From assembly GCA_029216955.1 (NCBI GenBank), contig JANAVB010005598.1, positions 186,001-250,000 on the forward strand: a stretch of DNA of 64,000 nt. The letters are read 5' to 3'. Of the stretch, positions 1 through 13,056 are shown piece after piece; within the stretch, counting starts at the first letter, position 1, and each line of letters starts with the position of its first letter. The translations under genes were made by a program, and so were the position numbers. The notes beneath the pieces are model-generated. The model made no database searches, was not told where the DNA came from, and was given only the letters and a program-made list of their open reading frames with translations. The stretch is from Iris pallida (taxonomy: Eukaryota > Streptophyta > Magnoliopsida > Asparagales > Iridaceae).

Positions 1-3000
1 AAGATAAGAATAGGGATGGAAGGAAGCAAGCAAGATGCAATTGATGAGTCAAACGGTAGATAAAATCAAGAAAATAGGTCAAGTATGTGGATGAGATCCT
101 AGACTTCTAATCCTGTACGCAGGCTTGCTTGGTACGGTAAAGTAACCAAATAATTTATCTTGACCTACATGGGCCACCACAAAAACATGTAATGCCCCAG
201 TCCCAAAATACGTAGGACTAGAAACGTAGACATGCCAGCTGTATTCATACGAAGTACATAGGCCTCGTATGGATACATAAGCTGTAAAATGCAGTAGAAT
301 CATAACTAATCTCATCCACACAGAATAAATAAATAAAAGATATCATATAATGAGAATGAATTTGTCTTGATACAATATGTTGGGCGGAGACAAATCCACT
401 ACCAACAAAATAAGGAAAAGTATATAAAAAATGAAATGAGTGGCGAGCGAAGGGAAGACGATCCAAGTGCAATCATCCTCGAAGAAATAGCGATGATAAC
501 GGCTAGAGCTAGAACACCTGCGAAAGACAATAGCACACACCTGGCGAGATAACCAGGTCCTCAGAGGGACGTAACAAGACACATAATATCATACCATATA
601 AACTGAATAAATATTGCTCAACTAAATAAGTCAATTGAATTTATAACATGGTCCAGTACACACCTATTGAACGAGCGTACCATCCCTCCAACCAAACAAG
701 GACAGGAGATAGTAAACTAATTTATGGTGATGTACCTTTCCATGCTATGAATTCAATATGGTATCCGGACCCCAACAAGGTTCAATACCTTCTCATCGAT
801 GTAGTAAGTCACACCTACAACCAAACAAGGACAAGATGTGGCGAACTAATCCGCGACAAGTTATTATTTCAAGCTACGGTCAGATACAAGTACCCAAACC
901 AAAAGTACTCGTAACTAACAGATAAAGGTACCTAACCGTTCTAAGTGAATGTAGTTAAGAACAATCCTTCCTACGCATGGGCCCTAGCTGAATATGATCG
1001 GCATGGTCCCCCCTTGGACACTAGAGGCCCAATCAATAAGAGCATGATGTTCCGTAGAATCATCAGTGGCCGTCAGTAATCATGGGTCATCAACCCCGTA
1101 TCTCCAGCGGAGAATTCGGGTCACAAGGGAAAGTGCATCGAAGCCCATACACTAAGGAATTGTCCTCGCCGTCCAATGCCTACTCTGTTGTATCCCCAAC
1201 AGTAAACCTCTATAACCGCTAAGTCAAACTAGCATGCAACCTCTATTAGCGGTTATTCCCATCGCACGGCTTGTACATACTGGTGGCTAGCCAATCAAGC
1301 ACTTCCGTGTCCTATATGCGACACACAACTTCGTGTTACAACGTGTCAAGGCCATGAATGCAACACACAAAGGTGGTCCCTTAAATCTAGGTTTAATGTG
1401 TAAAAAAATAATACATAGCAGAAAACATAAATGAACAGTAAGTTCTAACAGGTTATGCCATGTATCACAGTTTATTTTGCATAAAAAAATAAATGATGCA
1501 TGAAATATGAGCTAAATTAAATAAACAACAAATGGCAAGATGTCTTGCCTGGTATGACGCCTGCTGTGCTGCAAGTCCCGAGGTATCCAACAGCCGTGAT
1601 CGATAGACGGTGGTCTTGAGTTGGTTGCACTTATCGTGCGATAGGATCATGTTGGTATAGAAGAGTCTTAGGTGTCAACAGTACGCAAGATGATCTCAGT
1701 TGATGGAACGGATGATGTCATTGGGTCCGGAATAATCAAATTGGCTAGGGACGTTATAAATAAGTTCGAGATTTGGAAGAGGATAAGATTATGACTAGCG
1801 AGGGACAAGATCGAATATCGAAGAGATTTCTGCATAAATAAATATATAACTATTTTGAGAAATATTTGAAAATTATATATAAGCATTAAAAACTATATTC
1901 TTATTGATCAAAGTAATTTCTTAGATAGATACTTGAAATATAGAAAAACATATTTTTTTAGGTCAAACTATAATTTAGAAAATTCAACAATCATATTTTT
2001 AGGGCAAAAGTCATATATATAAAAAAACCATAAATAATAGAATAATATATTTTATGTTTCGAAATCCAATTTTGAAAAGAATAGATATAGGACAAGCCTA
2101 TATAACATATATTTTATTACAAGATAAGTTTTTAGGAAATTATTGTATATTTATTTAATAACAAAATTACTAATTATAACAATATATATCTATTTACATA
2201 TATACATCAGATAAACATTAACAATAAAATAATAATAGCATTAATAAATAAATAAATAAATAAATAAGAAATCACAGCACTAATGCTGTTGCTTTCTTGA
2301 GATTGGAGAATCACTCCTCTCTTCATAAAGCGACTATACAATATATTACAGAGAGGGGAGAAACAAGTGAGAATAAGAGAAGGAGAGAGAGGCCGGAGGG
2401 GAAGAGAGCGGGAGGGAGAGTGAGGAGCCAAGAAAGAAAAAGAGAGCGGAGTGAGAAAGTGAGCAGGAGAGGGTGTGAGGATCGAGAGTGAGCGAGAGGC
2501 CGAGGGAAGCGGTCGGCCGGAGATGAAAGGCGCGGGGCTAGACGGAGGAAAGAGGAAGGAGGTTTCCGGTGGTGGGCGCGGCGGAAGTGGTGGTCGGCGC
2601 GGGCGAGGGTTTCGGTGGGGCTGGTTATGGCGCTGGGCGGAGCTGCGGCTCGACACGCGGTGGAGGAAAGGGGAAGAGCGGGTGTCGGCGCCGGGGTGGT
2701 TCACCGACGAAGAACGCGACGGAGGCGCCGGCGATCGCGCACGAGGCACGGAGGAAGGGAAGAAGGCGCCGCCGGAGGTGGCGCAGACGGCCGGAGCTCG
2801 TCGGCGGGCTCAATGGATCTGCCGCACATCGTTACTAGCGCTGGGCTCGAGGACGGGCATGTAACGCCGGTGGCGCGCGGGCAACGCAGCGGCGGAGGCT
2901 GCCGGAAAGGGTGGACGGCTGGAGGAGCAAGGCACGGAGGAAGGGAAGTCGAAGAGGGTTTCTAGAGGGGAACGACGACCGACGGGCGGAGGACTTAGAC

Positions 3001-4346
3001 AACGGCTCGGAGGCGGAGCAGGCGGATACGGCCGGCGGTCAGGTGAGGGGTGTGTGTGTTTTAATTTTTATTAGTTAAATTGGGGATTTTGGGTGGCTGG
3101 GGGTGGCCATATGGTCGGCGATGGCCGGGTTGGTATTTTCGACGGGTGGCCGAGGTGTTTGGCTGGGATAGGGAACAGGAGGCGGAGATGGGTTTTTGTT
3201 GCTGGTGGTGTGTTGGTTCGCCGACGTCGAACGCTGGTGATGGTTGTGGTTGTCGACAGGACGGGTCGGATGAAGGAAGGCCGGGGTGGCTGGCTGTTGG
3301 AGTCGGGGCCGTGCTCGGGGTGAGCGGATGTTGACGACGGCGAGATGGTGGTGGTGGAAGGCTGTGGTGGATGGCCGATGGCGGTGCCGAAGTTGGCAGG
3401 GTTGCTGGTTGGGAGTCGAGGCGGAGGTGGCTGACGCGAGTGGAGACGCGGTTTAGACAAGGGATTAGAGTTAGGGCTTGGGATTTAATTTGGGTTGTAT
3501 CGTGTCGGGGTTGTCCGACACGGGGAAGAAGATAATGTATTTGTAAAGATGGAATAAGAATTTGGATGGACACAGACATGGTATACGCAGCAGATTTGTG
3601 GAGAAATATTTGTGGAACAATTATGGCTTGTAAAAAATAATGGAGGAGTACCTGCCTATTTATAGGATGTGAGAATTTCCATTAAGATAAGGATTAGGAT
3701 TAGTTCAAACCCAATTTAGATAATTAAGTTACTAAATTTAAATCAATTCCATAATCCAAATCCAAATCAAAATCCAATTCAAATCTAATTAAATTCTATC
3801 CTTTATTTTAAAATCAATTAAGATAACTCAAATTCCAAATATAGATATTAATTTACTATTTAAAATATATCCATAAATCAAATCAAGATTTAAATTGGTA
3901 CGATAATTTCAAAATATGTTTTCTAAAAAAGCTATAATAATAATTTCGAAAATACACTATTATTTAAAATAACTAATAAATAATTAATAAATATATATGT
4001 ATGTACAAATAATGTTTACATAAATATACTTTTCTAATATACAATTTTCTAGGAAAAATAATTTATTATTATAGCTGTATAAATGAAAGGCTTTTCATAA
4101 TTAAAATCATAAACTTGAAAATGATAGCTAGAAATAATTATTACATATATTATTTTGAAACCATAAAAATAGAAAAAAAAAATTTCTAAAAATATGTACG
4201 CTCGCACATATTCGCACTCGTCGAGCAAAACAAAAAATAAAATTCCGTGCACGACGTACAATACGACTACGCGACGTACAATACAAAAATTTTAAATCAG
4301 TACCAAAATCTATAAAAAAATATAGTAGAAATTTAGGGATTTTACA
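1..4346 (-). repeat. Probable partial LTR of a large Gypsy element (E), non-coding
   Basis: No convincing protein is seen here. The right edge reads TGTAAAATCCC on the minus strand and abuts, at 4346/4347, sequence belonging to the repeat array of fragment C, so an insertion border is likely. A minus-strand TATA-like stretch (CTATAAATAG) lies at 3656-3665, followed downstream on that strand by GC-rich, proline-rich pseudo-frames at 2300-3580, a layout common in long plant Gypsy LTRs. TGTAATGCCCC at 188 could be the other edge, but neither a primer site nor a purine tract lies next to it and the bases beside 188 and 4346 do not form a target duplication, so the LTR may run off the window. The 950-1400 part holds many small dyads. 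The family is inferred from style only. Confidence 0.3.
2243..2268. repeat. AAAT microsatellite
   Basis: A short run of the tetranucleotide AAAT, about six copies, ends in AAGAAATCAC. It lies in AT-rich DNA just outside the GC-rich block of the probable LTR. No function is suggested. Confidence 0.8.
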
Positions 4347-5230
4347 TTCACAATCTTCCAGATTATCGAGTTATGTACCTGCAGGTGCCTCTGAACTTAC
4401 ATTCCGGTCACTCTTTCAGATAGTAAGTCATGTATGACCATACCTCTGAACTTATTTCTCTGAAAGAGCTTCTCTCTCATGATCCACTACCCGCACCCTT
4501 AGTGCACAAAAGGGTAACAGATCCACAAATTTTCAAAACGACCACGTCGATGTTACCTCTGAGTAGTTTCACTTCCGCCAAAAAATAAATCACCCCTCTA
4601 CATAGAACTTTCATGTCCTCATTACCTCTGAGTCGTCCTATGTACCCCTTCATGGAGCCCACTCCTGCCATATCCTCATTACCTCTGAGTGGGAAGGCTC
4701 CATCGAAGAAACCCTCATATTTGCCATGTCCTCATTACCTCTGAGTAAATATGTTGGTCCTTCCTCGACTTATTATCTGTACCAAAAAAAACCCCAGGGT
4801 ACGCCAAGGATAATAGGTCCACAAATGTCCTCTGTTGACCACAAATATCCTCCGTCGAGTCCACTCCTGCCATGTCCTAATTACCTCTGAGTAGGAAGAC
4901 TCCGCGATAAAACCCCCATACTTGCCATGTCCTCATTACCTCTGAGTAAGTATGTTGGTTCTCCTTCGTCTTATTATCCGTATCCTGAACCAGGGTACGC
5001 CAAGGATAATAAGCCCACAAATGTCCTCTGCTCACTATAAAATGCTGTACTAAGTTTCCTAGTACATACACATCATTCCTTATCATGCCCCGGGAGCCCA
5101 GCTGCTCCATGGCATTCTTTCTCTCGATACCCGAAACATCCATGACCACCTTACTATAGAATTGTTCCCCAGGTATGCCAAGGGTAATAGGTCCACAAAC
5201 AAGTCCCCCAAGTGGGGCGAACACCACCAT
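4347..5230 (-). repeat. 3' repeat array of fragment C
   Basis: On the minus strand this shows repeated CTCAGAGGTAATGAGGACATGG units (plus-strand CCTCATTACCTCTGAGT at several places between 4615 and 4945), one to two copies of the TTCAGAGGCACC..GTACATAACTCG unit near 4350-4430, and two hairpins of the TTATTATCC type at 4769-4818 and 4970-5013. The latter has perfect 10-bp arms, CTTATTATCC and GGATAATAAG. The array is homologous to 14630-15866 and to 36555-37006 plus 55093-55625, and lies downstream of the antisense gene in all three. Confidence 0.8.
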
Positions 5231-5419
5231 AACACCACCGGCACAACAATCAGTACAAATAAAGGGTAGAATAAAGCATACTTTTTTATTTGGAAGGCAA
5301 AAGTACTACATGTTCTAGGGACAACGTCCCACTCAAAGAAAGGAAAAGAACGAGAACCAAAAAAAGAAGGAAAAAAGCCGTCTATGGTTCGGCGTTACAT
5401 AATTCCAGGAGGCAGTTCT

Positions 5420-6459
5420 TCACCAAGGTGGTCCCCCGTTCAAGCCGCTGCTTAGCTCGGCACTCCACTTCCTGGACAATCGCTCCGTATTATCCAAGTC
5501 CATGTGTGCCCGCCAGTCGTCCTCCAACTTCTTCAGGGCAATTTCCAGACCAGCAGAAGCTCGATTAACTCTGTCAGCCTCATGGATAATTAGCCCCCTT
5601 TCGGTACGGGCAGCCTCAAGCTCAGACTCCAGGAAAGCTAACTTCCTCTGAAGCTCAAGGATCTGCTCTCGCGTGTAAATGACCCCACGAGAGGTAGTCG
5701 CTTCTCGAGCCATAATATCTTCACTCTTGCGGCTCAACTGATCATATCGATCAGACAGATCACGGAGGTCCTTCAGTATGGCCGGCCTGGTCTTATCGTG
5801 AGCAGCCCTTATCTTCTCTACAGCAACTGTGAGGAAACCGCGCTCCTGAACTATAGTAGCAGACAGATCAGCCTGCCGCAGCACCTGAAGCTGGGCAACC
5901 AGCTGATCAGCCTCTAGCAATTTTACCTCCAGAAGCGCATCTACCCCTGCCCCACCGGGAAGAGTCTTAAGGATATCAATACGACCCTGGGCGCATTGCC
6001 GGGCTAAGACAAAAGAAGTCCCTCTTTCCACAGCAGCCGCTACCCCCTCTTCACGTGGCGATAAAAGCTGTCAACCACGTCCTGTGACGCTTCATCCAGA
6101 ACCTCTGTAGAGGACGGCGTCAAAGGAAGCGTGGCCGACAACGTCGAAGGAGGTGCGCTAGAACTTGCCACCAAGAAGACAAATTCCAAACGGAATGATG
6201 CGCGGATAGCGGCTAACTCTTCCTCCGCCACCCGAAGAGTCTGGACACTCGACAGGGCAGAGAGGTCGACTCTTGGAGCCGCCTGAGCAGAAGAGGACGC
6301 AAGGACCATTGTTCCCTGCCCCGGCTGTCCTGCCACCTGACATGCCGAACTCGAGCCAGCGGGAGGCCCCTCAAGACGAGCCGGAAGGGGAGGGGGTACG
6401 CTCCTCTCTGCCATTGCCCCTTCGGCAGAGCCTGTCTCAACAATGTCCATCATCGGCAC
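5420..6459 (-). pseudogene. C-terminal coiled-coil part of the antisense gene, fragment C, broken
   Basis: Two adjoining frames, 6459-6040 and 6031-5420, encode a proline/serine-rich stretch followed by a long helical tail rich in E, L, A, K and R (motifs EEELAAIRASFR, DVVDSFYRH, LPGGAGVDALLE, ELQRKLAFLESELEAARTE). The function is unknown; a coiled coil is inferred from heptad-like spacing. The frame changes at about 6035 by one missing G in a G run after the HVKRG codons, and again near 5475, which replaces the family's C terminus. The last intron just upstream (6569 to 6474) has intact borders. Homologues: 13376-14461 in A and 35306-36391 in B. The PMD-coding exons are absent. Confidence 0.75.
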
Positions 6460-6672
6460 TAGAGAGGCAGGACCTGTAAGTCCAGAGCAACAATCAATCG
6501 ACGTAACCCGAAGGATGTGATGATAGAGCAGATAGGCCTCCTCGCAAGTTAAGATTCGGCTTATCTTACCAGAAAATGTGGTGTCCGTATCGGCTTCATA
6601 GATTTCCTGCTTCTTTGCTGCCCACCAGTCGTAAGCCCTCAGTTGCAGCTGTAACGCCGCACAACTTACCCT

Positions 6673-7080
6673 TTAGGACCCTTCAATGCTAAGTAGATTA
6701 AACAAGTCCTCAATCTCCGCGAGCCACCCCACTATCACATCAGGCTCTGCTCGACCGTTGAATTTTGGTGGATTCATCTTGCGGAACAACTTTGCTTTGA
6801 ACAATGAAGAAGAATTTATCATTTGCGGTTGAGCTTCTTCCTCGTCTTCTTCTTGAACATTTTGAATATATTGCTTTTCTTCGGGTACCACGACCGTTGC
6901 CTTGTTATTGCCCACCACCTTGTTCACTATCTGAGTCATGGCGTCCATCTGCTTCTGCTGCGCATCAAATTGGGCCTTGATTTGCATTTAAAGCTGTTGC
7001 TGCTGCAGTTCCATCAACTGTAGCATTTTCTCTATAGTCGTCTCGCTAGGGCCACTCTTTGTGCTCGACGTACTATCCAT
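6673..7080 (-). pseudogene. Gag N-terminal fragment of a chromovirus-like Gypsy element (D)
   Basis: Starting with ATG at 7080-7078, the minus-strand frame encodes a glutamine-rich helical start (MELQQQQ), an in-frame TAA at 6990-6988, then QIKAQFDAQQKQMDAMTQ, an acidic EEDEEEA stretch and KLFRKMNPPKFNGRAEPDV..WLAEIEDLF. The last motif resembles the start of the capsid-like Retrotrans_gag domain of plant Ty3/Gypsy elements (PPxFxGxxxPxxAxxWLxxxExxF). The frame lies about 210 nt downstream of the primer site at 7303-7292, as expected of gag, and ends at about 6670 where fragment C takes over. The rest of gag and all of pol are missing here. The chromovirus assignment rests on gag style and LTR borders only. 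Confidence 0.7.
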
Positions 7081-7291
7081 TGTTTGGGTTGTTGTGTCAG
7101 AATTGTTCCTATTTTTCTTAGTTATTCCTACAAAATAGAGTAAACCCGTTAGTATTTTTCAAAAATATCTACGGGCTTACCTGTATGGAACTTTTATTCC
7201 ACACATCATGTCGACAAGCATTCAATCGAGCCATCGTAACGAACATTCCAACAATAAAACATCTTTCAAAAATTTGAGAAAATATAACTGT

Positions 7292-7303
7292 GCTCTGATA
7301 CCA
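7292..7303 (-). other. Primer binding site of element D (initiator tRNA-Met type)
   Basis: On the minus strand this reads TGGTATCAGAGC, the standard plant retrotransposon primer site complementary to the 3' end of initiator tRNA-Met. It begins three bases after the LTR terminus GGGGCGTGACA, the usual spacing. It fixes the 5' LTR edge of element D at 7307 and the direction of its reading frames as minus. Confidence 0.88.
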
Positions 7304-8888
7304 ATTTGTCACGCCCCGAGTCGACAAACCGTTCGTCCCCGGTATTATTTTGTCGAATCGATCGTCCTTGCTAAGGCTTGATGTCGTACGAGTCTGGAAT
7401 TGCGCTCGTACAAGGCAAGAACGTTACGTTAATTTTTATATTGAAACACCAAATTAAAACTTCATAAATCACATCAAATTGAGATGCAGTATAGGAAGAT
7501 AGAAATATTCTTTTTCATTCATAGCTTGCAACGAAGTGCAAGTCGTAATTACATTGGAAGCCGTTGCGGCTACATTGATTGAAAACAAAAGAAAACATAC
7601 TCGACAAGTTGCCTGAACTAACACTTTCCGTTCCATACATTCGTCCCTTTATACATAAGTCGTCGATTGAATTGGCTTCAAAATACTTCAGCATAGGAAG
7701 AGCTTCAAAATGCCTCTCCGCACTTCAGGTTCAGTTTAGAGCGCCCGCCACACCTGGAGAAATTAGGGGAGGGGATTAGCACACTTGCTAAGTGGATGAG
7801 ACGAATCCACTCGTCTAAACCGAATCTGATTGTTAAAGTAGGCATGCTTTAGAGTTGTCTTTCTATTTAGAACTAAATGAATTCAGTTCATATCGATAGC
7901 CTTCTTTGAAGAAATAAAGCCTACAGCAAGACATAGCAATTTATCATATTTCTTACCACGGCCGTGCTTGTCCCTGCATAAAAACAGAAATAATACTTAC
8001 TACCTACAAAAGAGAATAGGTGAGCATGCTACTATCTTATATGCGTGGTCATTGATGTTACATACCACGTGGGACTATCTCAACGGCATTTCGGCCCGTT
8101 CAGTCTTGGTTGCAAGCCTGAATGACAGTCCCGCAATGCATCAGTGCCGAAGCACGATTATTCATTCCCCCTAGGTCGATTCGATTCTGATGTCCCAGAT
8201 ACCAATTCGAAGAAAATCAACTTGTGCACAAGCTGTCCATGACCATGCTAATGCATGAACAATTTAATATATGCAAACAGTTTTGTATAGCATGGACAGT
8301 TTTGAACAACATTATCATTTCTCCCAAATCATGCAACAATTCATTTTCCCTTAGCCGTACTCCCGATTTAGCGTCCCGTGGGCACCAAATTGTCCGAGGC
8401 ATCATAATCCATGATCGATGTTTCATATTATTTTGTAGCACGTGAAATAGTCTATCTTTTTACTAGAACCTTAAACTTTCTCGTTTATGTAAGAAACTTG
8501 TATTTTTCAGAGTAGATTACTCTAAATCGATACATTTTTTCCCGAGTTCTTGACCTTAGTGGATTGGCGTGCATTTAACTTGGCATCGTCGATTTGAATG
8601 AATTCGAGGCAAAGGAAATTTTGTTTGCGGGACAGAGTAGAAAAGATGGGGCCGAATCACCTACTAAGTTTCGCGATCGTGCCGACCGTCGAAGCGCTTC
8701 GCAACGTTAAAGCTTTAGTTACGCGAGCTCCTGCAATGGCACCAACACTTTGTTAGGATTTCTTCTTTCTCCCTTGCTTCAAAATTTGTAGATTGCATCC
8801 AGAAAAACAACGCGAAAGCACTTCATCAAAACCCAGCGGCAAAAGCTCCAAGAAAATCATACAGCGGCCCGGTCCCTTCGAAGGGACT

Positions 8889-8897
8889 CTTATATAG
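8889..8897 (-). promoter_or_regulatory. Candidate TATA box in LTR D
   Basis: CTATATAAG on the minus strand, within GAGCTCTATATAAGAGTCCC, has the context of a plant RNA polymerase II core promoter and points towards the primer site and gag of element D. No transcript data are available here. Confidence 0.4.
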
Positions 8898-9866
8898 AGC
8901 TCACTCACCGAGACACAACCCCATGCATCTAGGACTTTTTCCAACAGAAGTCGTTCCATTAGTTGGATCGATTCTCGTAATATCCGTCCAAATCGATTTG
9001 ATCGATATCGTAAGGTGTTATCGTTTACCAAGCTCAGTGATCGAGTCAGATGGCCATCCAAGTTCCCGACCAATCTGACTCGGCGTAAGCATATTATGAA
9101 GTCTATCGTCTATCGAAAGCGGGGCGCTACATGTCACCCGGATTGGCGGGACGTACGTCGTATCGAAGGTTTTTCTAGTTTTTTAAAACAGGTTTTTCAT
9201 GAACTTTACAATCAAATTCTTTGCTTATAACAAACGATAAATTAAACTACCAGATGGGTTTTAAAGCCCTACATGTTGTCAGTAAATGCCTTTAGATTGA
9301 TTTTTAAAATAGTTCCTGGATCGACAAATTTTTGCCTTCCAAAGTCTGGTTTGGGCTGAATTAAGGCTCTGTTTTGGGCTAGTTTTTCGTCGACTTTGGG
9401 TCAATTTCATGGAGCGCTTGGTGCAACTAAAATCAAAGTTTTTTGAAGGGATTAGAAGGGGGTCATGTTGTTATAGCACCTGTGCAATTGGTTCGAAAAA
9501 TGATCAAGCATGGAGAAAGAACGATCGTGACGAAGTCGGGTTATCGCTGTACTTGCTGTCGTTGCGGATTCGGTTCCACGCCGTGCGCGGCTGGTCCGGC
9601 GGCGCTCTGGCCGGCGATAGCCCCCCATGGCAGCGTGGGAAGGTCGTCAGGACTGGGCGTGGGTTCGGTTAGGGTTTGCGTAGGGTTTTGTTTCAATCTC
9701 ACGCATACGCATGTTTACTGTTATAAACAGTCCGGGGGGGTTCCGCTCGGCCTATGCTGGGATTACTCGGCTGAGCCTTGGGCTGGGCTGGCCTGGATTG
9801 GGCCTGCTGCTGCTCTTTGTTTTATTTTGGGTTGTGTTTCCTTTTATTCCTTATATCTATTTTAGC

Positions 9867-10784
<918 letters not shown>

Positions 10785-11305
10785 TAATAGCAATAATAAT
10801 AATAACAGAAATAAAATACTTAATATGCAATATTAAATATTCTACTATAGAATTTATCACTAGGCTATAAAATGGACTGCCATTACATATATATATACAT
10901 CTGCCTACCTACATGGACGTTTTTGGCCTCACTATATGTCTGCTTGGGCTTGAGTTTAGTTCGGGTCCAATTCGGACTAAATTTGCACAACCGGGTCCCA
11001 TAAAATTATAATCTTAATTAATATATAATTAATTAATCTATAGGGGTTAAGTCGCAACTTAGCATGGTTTTCTAGTTAGGACATCACTACGGCTCGACCT
11101 TCCTTACCAAGGCTAATACACTAGTCAAAGCACGCCACTGCACTATCCGTGCCGTAATTTTTAGTCACCTAGTACACAAATTCCTAACCATGACTAAAAT
11201 CACCTACCATAATAATTAATTATTTATAAAAATCTAAAAAATCACCATTTAAATGAAATAAATAATAATAAAAATATTTTAAAATTTTTGGGAAGGGGAG
11301 CTACA

Positions 11306-11345
11306 AATCTATCCACCTTAAAATAATTTCATCCTCAAAATTCTA
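11306..11345 (-). other. Pol-end and polypurine-like remnant next to LTR D
   Basis: The minus strand reads GAGGATGAAATTATTTTAAGG then a GGTGGATAG purine-rich stretch directly before the LTR start TGTAGC. A FEDEI-like peptide followed by an AAG/GGG tract immediately before the 3' LTR is a recurring arrangement at the end of plant chromovirus elements. This is short and the call rests on family memory, so it is tentative. No further pol could be recognised to the right. Confidence 0.4.
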
Positions 11346-13056
11346 ATTCATAACTATTCCTCAAAAATTCAAAGTCTACTATTACTTTAATCTCCTCAAA
11401 ATATTTTATAACCTTCTCTAGCCATTTTATAACTACATAACCTCAAGGACTTCTACCCACCTTTGTTCACTCTACTCCCTCGAAACATCGGTTATTAAAA
11501 CCTTATAACCATCTAACTAGTTGTTAACAATCCTACCAACAGATATCTAAGGCATATGGTATTTATAATCCTCTCCTATCTATCAAGCAACCCAAAATTT
11601 AACAAGCAACAAATTTACACAAGTAGCTAAGAAATATTGATAAATTCTAATAAGCATGACCATTCGTCGCTCTAAAATAGAAAGGACAGGAAGATACAAA
11701 AGAATGATCAAGAGCAACCATAAAGTTCTTAAGAGGGGTAGAGGGTATTCAATGATACAGATATAAAGAAAGTTTATGAACCACTGACTTATTTGCTAGA
11801 TTGTGCTACTCTAGACTAGTCACTTGCTAAATCGAAAAACCCTTCATTTTTTTAGAGGGGCTTGCAATCCGTGCAATACAGAAGTCCTATTCTCGAAATT
11901 AATCTAAACAGGGTTCCAAAACAGAACGGAATTTGAGAAATTAAGATTGTGACCTTTTCCGTAGTTATCTAAACACACGAGCAAGGGATATGAATGTAAT
12001 ACGAGATCGTATCGCGACATCCAGGTAGATGGAATAATAGTTACAAATGACATCACATTCTAAGAGGTGGAGACAACATAATAGGAATGGGGACCTATTT
12101 CAATAGTTCAGTTTTATAGTCCAAATATGGTGGTATGCCTGGATGGGTTTTACTAGGTCTTCATGGGTTCCCTGATTGGACACCACTCATTTTTTTGATG
12201 AACCTTGGATTCTAATCTATATTGACAGGACAGGATTCCAATGATATAACTATTCCTACTAGGTTAGGGTAATTACATCCTATGCCTCCCGAAGGAGTTC
12301 ACACATAATCTAGATTGCAAAATTAAAATAATAAGCACGATCAACCCTCGTGATTTTAATTACATCTACAGCAACAACAACATCCATGACATCTTTTATC
12401 ATTAAGTAGTACCGCTCAACTTTATTTGTCATGTCGGATATAATCCACCTGCAGGGTTTACATGACAATCCTTATGAGCTCCTTAAGGGGACATCATCAA
12501 CCCGATGTATCGGATCATAGAATCTATTTATAATCAACAGCCCATCATACATACAATGTTACTACCCAATTCATAGAGGTTGTTTATCCATAATAAATCT
12601 CACTCTTTTATGAGTCAAAATAATGCACACGGCATATACATGTCCGTTATTATATCCGGGTTAAGAGCACAAGCATCCATAATAACAGAGGTGTTTGTTC
12701 TCTTATGTAGTCAGTACAAAGAGAACAACCTCAAATGGTCATGTTCAATACATACAAAGTGTACTAGTATAAACCTATAGTCAAGATAGACTAATACCAG
12801 ATTACACTACAACCATTCCAATAGATTGTCCAAGTCCATCTAGGTTGTGAACTATTTATATACTCCATAGGGAACTGATAATATGATCTTCTGTGTCACA
12901 CCACACACCATATTATCTACAATATAGAATATCAGACATTTGCATTAACACTTGTAACAAATACAATATGCAAACATTTGCCCATATGATTCTCATTCAA
13001 AATTTAAGAAAATAAAGTTACTAAAAAAGTGATGCTTTTAGTATATAACCCTAACA
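11346..13056 (-). repeat. Unassigned AT-rich DNA ending in a Copia-LTR-like edge
   Basis: No gene is seen. At 13056 the minus strand begins TGTTAGGGTTATATAC, which has the look of a Copia LTR start, and element A's sequence begins just to the right. A CTATTTATATACTCC stretch near 12850 could hold a TATA box. The left edge of this possible LTR was not found, and no matching 5-bp duplication of AGGAG (13057-13061) was recognised at a TG..CA boundary to the left. The short frame at 12580-12780 has no recognisable features. Confidence 0.3.

Larger units (their letters stand above)
4347..6660 (-). mobile_element. Fragment C of a Tat/Ogre-like Gypsy element (antisense gene tail plus 3' repeats)
   Basis: This fragment matches, in inverted orientation, the segment 13260-15560 of element A and 35200-37000 plus 55100-55560 of element B. 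It holds the last part of the antisense gene (6459 to 5420, minus strand), an intact-looking last intron (6569 to 6474, donor GTAAGATAAG, acceptor CTTACAG), the GAGGTAATGAGGACATGG repeats and two bulged hairpins. The pol side is lost at 4346, where LTR-like sequence E begins, and the PMD-coding side is lost near 6660, where gag of element D begins. Since the antisense gene is on the minus strand, the parent element's pol would have been on the plus strand, opposite to A and B. Confidence 0.75.

Noticed and set aside
2207..3579. Proline-, serine- or glycine-rich frames on both strands of the GC-rich block
   Set aside because: They overlap each other on opposite strands, lack any domain, and lie in DNA with the look of an LTR; GC-rich sequence alone keeps such frames open.
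188..4346. A solo LTR with TG..CA ends
   Set aside because: The flanks AAACA and TTCAC do not match, and fragment C does not resume to the left of 188, so a solo-LTR insertion into C is not supported.
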